64,000 nucleotides of DNA from Amycolatopsis tucumanensis (GTDB taxonomy: Bacteria; Actinomycetota; Actinomycetes; Mycobacteriales; Pseudonocardiaceae): NCBI RefSeq assembly GCF_021654135.1, contig NZ_JAKGSD010000004.1, forward strand, positions 62,001 to 126,000, read 5' to 3'. The position numbers and the translations under genes were made by a program. Under the pieces are notes generated by a model. It had not been told where the DNA came from. It did not search any database and worked only from the letters and a program-made list of their open reading frames with translations. Shown one piece after another: positions 38,651 through 45,117 of the stretch. The number at the start of each line of letters is the position of its first letter. Position 1 is the stretch's first letter.

Positions 38651-38949
38651 TCAGGGAACACTGCCATTCGCTCGGGCTTTCCACAGCTCTTGCCGGGCGG
38701 GCGGGGTGCCGAGCTGCTCCAAGCCCCTGACAGCCAGGGATCGCAACGACTCATCCTCGCTGTAAAGCTGCTCGGCGAGGGTGGGCAAGGTCAGCGGCGA
38801 CCGAGCTTCACCGATGAGTTCGAGTAGCCAGCGGCGTAAGCCGTGGTCGTCACGCTCGTCCTCGAACGCGGCAATCAGCTTTTCGACGTACTTGCCGAAG
38901 GCCTCTGTTTGGTGTTGCCGGTAGGCCAGCCTCGTGTACTTGCGCCACG
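38651..38949 (-). pseudogene. 5'-truncated HEAT-repeat-like protein
   Basis: An open frame of about 100 codons ends at TGA 38651-38653. It reads KYTRLAYRQHQTEAFGKYVE, KLIAAFEDERDDHGLRRWLL, LTLPTLAEQLYSEDESLRSL and AVRGLEQLGTPPARQELWKA, helical HEAT-like units. No ATG, GTG or TTG lies in frame upstream of the coding-like part (only internal TTG codons), so the start has been lost, apparently where the nucleotidyltransferase gene at 38985 now begins. Codon use is less GC-biased than average. 38451-38650 holds no convincing gene. Confidence 0.6.
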
Positions 38950-38984
38950 CACCGCGGCTGTGCGGAACCGGGCACAGTGATCGG

Positions 38985-39782
38985 GTGGATGATCGTGGGC
39001 TGGCGGCGGACGGGACGATCGCGCGCGAAGGCTCTTTGGAGAGAATCTCCGCCGAGTTCGCCCCCGTCGTCGAGGCTCTGCGGGTGCACGTCGCTGGGAC
39101 TTTCGCTCGCCTGCACAGCGCTTACCTCTACGGCAGCATCCCGCGTGGCACCGCCGTCCCCGGGGTTTCCGACCTCGACGTCCTGCTCGCCCTCCACGAC
39201 GAGCCCACCGACGCCGATCGCGCCGATGCCAGGCGGATCGAGGGCGCCCTCGACCGCGAGTTTCCCCAGATCAACGGCGTCGGCATTCAACTCGCCAGTG
39301 CCCGCACGCTCCTCAGCGACGCCGAGCGCCACGACGGCGGCTTCTTCGTCGCCTGCCTGTGCACGCCGCTCCTGGGCGACGACCTCGCCGAGCACCTGCC
39401 CCGCTATCGCCCCACCTCGCTGCTCGCGCGTGAGACGAACGGTGACCTTGGAACGCTGCTCCCGGGTTGGCGCGAGCGCGCCCAGACGGCGAGGGACCAC
39501 GAACGCCGCACCCTGAGCCGCTCGGTGGCGCGGCGCCTCGTGCGGACCGGGTTCACCCTGGTCATGCCCCGCTGGGGCGGCTGGACGAGCGACCTCGCCC
39601 GCTCCGCCGAGCTGTTCGGGCGCTACTACCCCGAGCGGCTCGAGCAGATGCGCACCGCTGCCCAGACCGCTCGCGAACCCACCGCCGATCCCGCGATCCT
39701 GGCGATGCTGATCGACGACCTCGGCCCTTGGCTCGCCGCCGAATACACCGCCACCCACGGCGAACGGGCGCCCCGGCCCTGA
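38985..39782 (+). CDS. Nucleotidyltransferase-domain protein
   Basis: A protein of 265 residues. An N-terminal nucleotidyltransferase core has SAYLYGSIPRGTAVPGVSDL with the metal aspartates in SDLDVLLAL and a further acidic segment in GVGIQLASA. A helical C-terminal half follows. Resembles stand-alone aminoglycoside-nucleotidyltransferase-like proteins. GTG 38985 is used because residues before it are not coding-like. Substrate unknown. Confidence 0.85.
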   Translation: MDDRGLAADGTIAREGSLERISAEFAPVVEALRVHVAGTFARLHSAYLYGSIPRGTAVPGVSDLDVLLALHDEPTDADRADARRIEGALDREFPQINGVGIQLASARTLLSDAERHDGGFFVACLCTPLLGDDLAEHLPRYRPTSLLARETNGDLGTLLPGWRERAQTARDHERRTLSRSVARRLVRTGFTLVMPRWGGWTSDLARSAELFGRYYPERLEQMRTAAQTAREPTADPAILAMLIDDLGPWLAAEYTATHGERAPRP

Positions 39783-39800
39783 CGCGGCATACTGACGCCC

Positions 39801-40127
39801 GTGGTGAACCAGCCGGCCGACGAGCCCTTCCCGTTCCGCGGACGGGTCGTGTGGCTCACCCCGGAGCAGGGCGGTCGTCAAACCGGCCCACCGCGCCCCG
39901 ACTTCTACGCGGCCAACGCCTTCGTGCCCCCGCACACCGCCCACTCGGGTCTCGCGTCCTTCGTGCTCCGGAACCTCGTCGCCGGGGCGCTGGTCACGCC
40001 GGCCGAGGCGCGCTGGCTGGCCGTGGAGAACTCGGGCCCGTACCGCATCGCGCCCGGGACGGTGGTCGTGGTCAGCGAGGGGCCCAAGCCGGTCGGCTAC
40101 TTCCACGTCGAGGAAGTGCGGGCTTAG
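39801..40127 (+). CDS. Conserved small protein, EF-Tu C-terminal-like barrel
   Basis: A protein of 108 residues. The opening FRGRVVWLTPEQGGRQTGPP and RPDFYAANAFVPPH recall short proteins with the EF-Tu domain 2/3 beta-barrel found beside unrelated genes in actinobacteria. The second half (LAVENSGPYRIAPGTVVVVS) continues the barrel. No catalytic motif. GTG 39801 lies 18 bases after the nucleotidyltransferase stop. Confidence 0.65.
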   Translation: MVNQPADEPFPFRGRVVWLTPEQGGRQTGPPRPDFYAANAFVPPHTAHSGLASFVLRNLVAGALVTPAEARWLAVENSGPYRIAPGTVVVVSEGPKPVGYFHVEEVRA

Positions 40128-40190
40128 CGGCGTCACCCCGACGTGAGCGTTGCCCTGCGCGCCGCCCGTCCCCGGCTTAGCTTGGGCCGC

Positions 40191-40607
40191 ATGGTGCGCC
40201 GTGTTCTTGTCACGACCTTGATCGCCCTCGCTGCTGCCGGCTGCTCGTCCGGTGGCGACGACCAGGCGCCCGACCCGGCGCCGCCCAACCCAGCGCAGCC
40301 CACTTCCGCGCCGCCTGCGTCCGCGGCGCCCACCAGCGCCGGTGCCTCGATCGTCGACGTGGCCTACCGGAACGGGCAGGTCGAGCCGGCGAACCTCGTG
40401 ATCGCGGGGAAGGTCGGCCAGCCGCTCCAGGTGAACGTCTCCTCGGACCGCCCGGACGACATCGTGGTCGACGGCTACCCGGACGCGAACGCCGACGTCG
40501 ACCCCACCGAACCGGAGGACCTCGACGTCACCCCGAACCGCACCGGCACATTCACCATCCGCCTCGCCGGCGCCAACGCCACGCTTGTCACCGTCGAGGT
40601 CAGCTGA
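40191..40607 (+). CDS. Lipoprotein with cupredoxin-like domain
   Basis: A protein of 138 residues. A lipobox (LIALAAAGCSSGG, lipidated cysteine near residue 17) is followed by a Pro/Ala linker and a beta-rich domain (VDVAYRNGQVEPANLVIAGK to TGTFTIRLAGANATLVTVEV) of the cupredoxin-like kind. The methionine and cysteine of a true blue-copper site are not seen, so copper binding is doubtful. ATG 40191 gives a normal lipoprotein signal. Overlaps the convergent gene by eight bases. Confidence 0.75.
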   Translation: MVRRVLVTTLIALAAAGCSSGGDDQAPDPAPPNPAQPTSAPPASAAPTSAGASIVDVAYRNGQVEPANLVIAGKVGQPLQVNVSSDRPDDIVVDGYPDANADVDPTEPEDLDVTPNRTGTFTIRLAGANATLVTVEVS

Positions 40608-41322
40608 CCAGGCCCCGCAGCGGCCCCGACAGCCGGGCGGCGAGCGACGCATCGACCCGGCCGGCCTCGGCGATCAGCAGCTCCACGACGACCCCGAACG
40701 CGCGCCGCAGCTCGGCGGGCTCCACGGACCGGACCAGGGCGTCCGCGAACGGCGCCACCACCTCCGCCGGCAGGTCGTCCATCCCGCGCCCCTGCACGGC
40801 GCGCACCCCGTGCCGGAGGCAGGCCAGCGCGAGCACCTCGTCCCGCGCGCCGCTGATCATGTACTCCGCCTGCCACACCCGGCCCCGCGCGATCGACGAC
40901 CGCGCGTGCAACGCGTACAGCCACGCCATCCCGACCACGTGCTCGGCCGACGGCGGCGAGATCCGCGGCAGGTCGTTCGGCTTCCCGAACAGCGTCCGAA
41001 ATGTCGGACCGGTTGGCCCGAACTCGGCCTCCGGCCAGAACGCGATGTCGACCTGCAGCGTGTCCGGCAGCAGGAACACCCGGAACACGCCGAGGTCCAG
41101 GTGGTGGACGGCGCCGTGGTCGCGGTACATCCGGTCGGTCCAGTCCGCGAGCACCTGATCGCGGTCGGCCGCCACCGCGAGCGCCAGGTCGATGTCCGAC
41201 CACTGGTCCTCTCGTCCAACCGAAGCGGACCCGGTCAGCGCGGCACCGCTGATCCGGTCGTCCGAGCGAGCCGACGCGATCAGCGAGTCGCGCAGCCGCG
41301 ACCGGCTGTCAGGGGCGAACAC
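40600..41322 (-). CDS. Aminoglycoside-adenylyltransferase-like nucleotidyltransferase
   Basis: A protein of 240 residues. The core motif AALTGSASVGREDQWSDIDL (GS loop and metal aspartates) is followed by the third acidic position in LQVDIAFWPEAEF and a helical domain. It resembles AadE/ANT(6)-like proteins, but actual resistance cannot be claimed. Its start lies inside the 3' end of the Nudix gene (14-base overlap), so the two are co-translated. Confidence 0.85.
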   Translation of the reverse strand: MFAPDSRSRLRDSLIASARSDDRISGAALTGSASVGREDQWSDIDLALAVAADRDQVLADWTDRMYRDHGAVHHLDLGVFRVFLLPDTLQVDIAFWPEAEFGPTGPTFRTLFGKPNDLPRISPPSAEHVVGMAWLYALHARSSIARGRVWQAEYMISGARDEVLALACLRHGVRAVQGRGMDDLPAEVVAPFADALVRSVEPAELRRAFGVVVELLIAEAGRVDASLAARLSGPLRGLVS

Positions 41323-42541
41323 GGTCCTCCTCCCGCGGCGCGCCGACCGTCCACCGTGCGGCCGCCCGCAACGCCAGCAGCAGCGGCACCGAACCGCTGT
41401 CAGTGAGCAACGCGGGCAGCGACGGCAGGTCCGCGCCGCCGGCCAGTTCCCGGCCGTACGCGGCGAGGTCGACCTCCACGAACCGCGTCGCGGCGGTGAA
41501 CTCGCGCTCCGACCGGTTCGGCCTGCGGACCAGCAGGTCCTGCCGCGTCACGGACAACTCCGTCAGCCCGAAGAACTCCGGCTTCGCGCCGCGGTCCATC
41601 CAGCGCGCGAACCCGGTGATCGTCGTGCGCACGATCTCGTCGCGGCGCAGCCCGGTCTCCTCGCACAGCTCGCGCTCCATCCCGGCGCGGACGACGTCGT
41701 GCAGGTCGTCCCCGTCGAGGTCACGCGGCTCCAGCGACCCACTGCCCGACGGGGCGAGCAGTGACTGGCTGGCCGAATTCCGGTTGGACTGGAGCACCAC
41801 CAGTACCCAGCCGTCGGTCGTGACGGCCACCGTCGACACGCCGACGATGTCCGCCAGCCTGCTCTCGGCGAGCGTGTGCAGGCGGCCCGCGGTGTCGACC
41901 ATCATCTGCCGCCGCAGGTCGAAGACCTCGTCGGTGTCCCGGCGGGCGATCCTCAGCGTGGCCAGCTCGTTCGAGCACTGGGCGTCGAAGAACCGGGTGC
42001 GCTGCAGCCGGATCGGCGCGCCGTGCCCGACCGACGGCAGCGGCTCGCCCCGCATCCCGACGACCTTGCCGTTGAACAGCAGCCGGCCGTGCGCGCGCAG
42101 CGGCAGCACGTACGGCGCGGTGGCCTTCAGCTCGGCGGGCAGGCGGTAAGGGTCCGGCGCGACCTCGACCGGGAACCGCTGTGTCCACAGCGCCCGGTCG
42201 ATGGCGTCGCTGACCAGGGCGGTTCCACGTCCGGGCAGCTCGAGGTAGCGGGCTTCGGGGTAGCTCGCCGGGGGTGGCACGTCGGCGTGCGGGAACGGCG
42301 CGGCGATCGTGGCGAACTCCCAGGCGGCCCAGCGGCCGCGGAGCATCCGGACGTCGCGGGTGAGGGTCAGGACGCCGAGCACGAGCGCGATCACCGACAG
42401 CACGATGCCGACGGCGCTGGGCACGAGCGTGACCAGGCCGAGCAGCACGCCGAGCGCGGAGACGAACACCGGCCACTCGCGGGAACCGATGAACCAGAGG
42501 TAGTCGGCCTTCGCCCTGGCGCGGTTGGTCAGCTTGCCCAT
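41309..42541 (-). CDS. Membrane-anchored Nudix-like protein
   Basis: A protein of 410 residues. Two hydrophobic helices near the N-terminus (VFVSALGVLLGLVTLVPSAV, VLSVIALVLGVLTL) are followed by a soluble part ending in a Nudix-like domain with the core RELCEETGL (in GMERELCEETGLRRDEIVRT). The 23-residue Nudix box is only partly recognisable upstream of REUXEEXGU. A hydrolase for a nucleoside-diphosphate-linked compound at the membrane face would fit. It forms an operon with a nucleotidyltransferase. Confidence 0.7.
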   Translation of the reverse strand: MGKLTNRARAKADYLWFIGSREWPVFVSALGVLLGLVTLVPSAVGIVLSVIALVLGVLTLTRDVRMLRGRWAAWEFATIAAPFPHADVPPPASYPEARYLELPGRGTALVSDAIDRALWTQRFPVEVAPDPYRLPAELKATAPYVLPLRAHGRLLFNGKVVGMRGEPLPSVGHGAPIRLQRTRFFDAQCSNELATLRIARRDTDEVFDLRRQMMVDTAGRLHTLAESRLADIVGVSTVAVTTDGWVLVVLQSNRNSASQSLLAPSGSGSLEPRDLDGDDLHDVVRAGMERELCEETGLRRDEIVRTTITGFARWMDRGAKPEFFGLTELSVTRQDLLVRRPNRSEREFTAATRFVEVDLAAYGRELAGGADLPSLPALLTDSGSVPLLLALRAAARWTVGAPREEDRVRP

Positions 42542-42644
42542 CGGTTCTGGTGTCTACCAGAAACCGGGTAACGATCCGGACGAAATGATCGGGATCACCG
42601 CCCCGGCACGTGCGACGATCGCGCCGGACCGACGGGAGACGCAG

Positions 42645-43355
42645 ATGTGGGAAAAGCGCATGGAGTGGCCGCTGACGGGCGTCGCGGTGTTGTTCCTCGG
42701 CGCCTACGCCTGGCCGATCCTCCAGCCGTCGCTCGGCAGCACCGGCCGGGTGTGGTGCGAGGTCGTCACATGGCTGGCGTGGGGGCTGTTCGCGCTGGAC
42801 TACGTCGTGCGACTGGTCCAGTCACCGGACAAACCGCGATTTCTCCGCCGTCATGTACTGGACCTCCTGGTCATCGTGCTCCCGCTGCTCCGGCCGCTGC
42901 GGCTGCTGCGCCTCGTCGCGATGCTGAACGTCCTCAACCGCACGGCCGCGCTCGCCCTGCGCGGGCGGGTCGTCGTGTACTTCGTCGGCGCCACGGCGCT
43001 GATCGTCTTCTGCGCGGCGCTCGCCGTGCTCGAAGCGGAACGGCCGATCGAGGAGGCCGGCATCCGGAACTTCCCGGACGCGTTGTGGTGGGCGATCACG
43101 ACGATCACGACCGTCGGCTACGGCGACCGCTACCCGGTGTCCGGCACCGGGCGGCTGATCGCGGTGGGGCTGATGGTCGCGGGCATCGCGCTGCTCGGCG
43201 TGGTGACGGCGACCTTCGCGTCGTGGCTGGTGCGCCGGGTGGAGGAGGTCGAGGCCGCGTCGCAGACCGTGACCCGCGCGGAGATCGCGGAGCTGAGCCG
43301 CGAGATCGCCGAACTGCGCGCCGCCCTCGCCGCGAGTGAGCGGAAGGAAACATGA
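42645..43355 (+). CDS. Voltage-gated-like potassium channel
   Basis: A protein of 236 residues. Several helices form a short voltage-sensor-like part (LLRPLRLLRLVAMLNVLN holds the positive residues of an S4-like helix). The pore has the selectivity filter TTVGYGDRYPV and the inner helix GRLIAVGLMVAGIALLGVVT. The C-terminal coiled coil (ASQTVTRAEIAELSREIAEL) probably assembles the tetramer. ATG 42645 has GGGAG upstream. 43356-43481 contains no convincing gene. Confidence 0.9.
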   Translation: MWEKRMEWPLTGVAVLFLGAYAWPILQPSLGSTGRVWCEVVTWLAWGLFALDYVVRLVQSPDKPRFLRRHVLDLLVIVLPLLRPLRLLRLVAMLNVLNRTAALALRGRVVVYFVGATALIVFCAALAVLEAERPIEEAGIRNFPDALWWAITTITTVGYGDRYPVSGTGRLIAVGLMVAGIALLGVVTATFASWLVRRVEEVEAASQTVTRAEIAELSREIAELRAALAASERKET

Positions 43356-43481
43356 CGGTGCTGCTGCCGGGCTCGGCGCGCGTTGCGGTCACTGCTCCAG
43401 GCCAGCGGAGCGGGATGCGCAGCTTGTCGCTGAGTGCGACGCCGGACCGAAACGGGGGCCGGGGAACTGGTGGGGCTCGGA

Positions 43482-44627
43482 TCAGCCGCCCGAGTGCATG
43501 TCCTCCGCTTCGGGCACCAGGTCGTCGTCCGGGTTGTCGAGCCAGCCGTGCGGCAGCGTGACCTTGCCGGGCGAGCCCTGGCGGCCGCGCGGGCCGAGGG
43601 CGTCCGCCGGGAAGGGCGCCTCGTGGTCCAGCTGGCCGATCAGCTCGTCCAGCTCGTCCATCGACGACACCATCGCGAACCGCCGGCGCAGCTCGGAGCC
43701 GACCGGGAAGCCCATGAAGTACCAGGCCATGTGCTTGCGCAGGTCGCGCATCGCCTTGTCGTGGCCGTCGTGCTGGACCAGCAGCTCCGCGTGCCGCCGC
43801 AGCACCTGGGCGACCTCACCCAGGCGCGGCCCCTCCGGGATCGGGCGGCCGGCGAACGCGGCCTCCAGCTCGCCGAACAGCCACGGCCTGCCGAGGCACC
43901 CGCGGCCGACCACCACGCCGTCGCACCCGGTCTCGGCCACCATCCGCAGCGCGTCGTCGGCCGTGAAGATGTCGCCGTTGCCCAGCACCGGGATGGTCTG
44001 CACGGCCTCCTTCAGCCGGGCGATCGCGCTCCAGTCGGCCTTGCCCGAGTAGCGCTGCGCGGCCGTGCGCGCGTGCAGCGACACCGCCGCCGCGCCCTCG
44101 GCCTCGGCGATGCGGCCTGCGTCGAGGAAGGTGTGGTGGTCGTCGTCGATGCCGATCCGGAACTTCACCGTGAACGGCACGCCCGCGGCCTCGGCCGCCT
44201 CCACCGACGCGCGCACGATCTGCGCGAACAGCTTGCGCTTGTACGGCAGCGCCGCGCCGCCGCCCTTGCGGGTGACCTTGGCGACCGGGCAGCCGAAGTT
44301 GCTGTCGATGTGGTCCGCGAGGCCCTCGCCGACGATGATCTTGACGGCTTCCCGCATCGTCTTCGGGTCCACGCCGTACAGCTGCATCGACCGCGGGTAC
44401 TCGCCCTGGTCGAAGGCCATCATGTGCATGGTCCCGGGGTGCCGCTCGACGACGGCGCGGGCGGTGATCATCTCGCACACGTACAGCCCGGCGCCGTACT
44501 CGCGGCACAGCCGCCGGAACGCGACGTTCGTGATGCCGGCCATCGGCGCGAGCACCACCGGGGGATCGACCTCGTACGGGCCGATCTTCAGTGCGGGCTT
44601 GCTCAGGGTGGCGGTCACGTCCTCCAT
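43482..44627 (-). CDS. dusB: tRNA-dihydrouridine synthase
   Basis: A protein of 381 residues. An FMN-binding TIM barrel starts at VVLAPMAGITNVAFRRLCRE and has the catalytic cysteine in HIDSNFGCPVAKVTRKGGGA, then KFRIGIDDDHHTF, HARTAAQRYSGKADW and GNGDIFTADDALRM. A C-terminal helical tRNA-binding domain follows. It reduces uridines in tRNA D-loops with NADPH. Confidence 0.95.
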   Translation of the reverse strand: MEDVTATLSKPALKIGPYEVDPPVVLAPMAGITNVAFRRLCREYGAGLYVCEMITARAVVERHPGTMHMMAFDQGEYPRSMQLYGVDPKTMREAVKIIVGEGLADHIDSNFGCPVAKVTRKGGGAALPYKRKLFAQIVRASVEAAEAAGVPFTVKFRIGIDDDHHTFLDAGRIAEAEGAAAVSLHARTAAQRYSGKADWSAIARLKEAVQTIPVLGNGDIFTADDALRMVAETGCDGVVVGRGCLGRPWLFGELEAAFAGRPIPEGPRLGEVAQVLRRHAELLVQHDGHDKAMRDLRKHMAWYFMGFPVGSELRRRFAMVSSMDELDELIGQLDHEAPFPADALGPRGRQGSPGKVTLPHGWLDNPDDDLVPEAEDMHSGG

Positions 44628-44655
44628 TGTCGCTGGTGACTCGCGCCACCCGCAG

Positions 44656-45051
44656 TCAGGCCTGTTCGACCGCCGGGATGTCGGCGGCGATCCGGGATTT
44701 CGGACGCGGCGCGGTGACCGTCCACAGGATCTTGCCGTCCGGCGAGGTGCCGCCCACGCAGGTCAGGCGACGGCACACCACCTGGGCGGCGTGACCGGTC
44801 GACCCGAGCTCGATCTTCAGGTGCGGGATGTCCACGGTGGGGCTCTGCAGCACCTGGTCCTCCGCCCGGCCGACCACGAGGCCGGTGAACCACAGCTGGT
44901 CGAAGCGCATCGACAGGACGCCCTCGAACAGCAGCTCGACCGGCTCGTCGGGGTTGTCGTCGGTGCGCAGGACCAGCTCCGAGTGCTCGACGCCGTAGCG
45001 CCAGACGCGGAAGGCCCGGGACGAGCTGAACAACGGCTCCGGCTGGTTCAT
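44656..45051 (-). CDS. Protein of unknown function
   Basis: A protein of 131 residues beginning MNQPEPLFSSSRAFRVWRYG, with alternating strands (FDQLWFTGLVVGRAEDQVLQ, VDIPHLKIELGSTGHAAQVV) suggesting a compact beta fold. No known motif, signal peptide or helix. It precedes dusB by 28 bases on the same strand and may share its transcript. Confidence 0.65.
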   Translation of the reverse strand: MNQPEPLFSSSRAFRVWRYGVEHSELVLRTDDNPDEPVELLFEGVLSMRFDQLWFTGLVVGRAEDQVLQSPTVDIPHLKIELGSTGHAAQVVCRRLTCVGGTSPDGKILWTVTAPRPKSRIAADIPAVEQA

Positions 45052-45117
45052 GGCCCCAGTATGGGTCCTGATCAGCCGCGCCGCGGCCCAGCCGTCACCG
45101 GACCAGTTGACACCGGC

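Noticed and set aside
38440..38754. Minus-strand frame of 104 codons before the small Cys-containing gene
   Set aside because: Pro/Gly/Arg-rich and out of frame with the coding-like HEAT segment that covers part of the same stretch.
43352..43480. ATG overlapping the potassium channel stop, about 43 codons before dusB
   Set aside because: Frame continues antisense into dusB, product is Arg/Pro/Ser-rich with no recognisable pattern; at best a truncated remnant.
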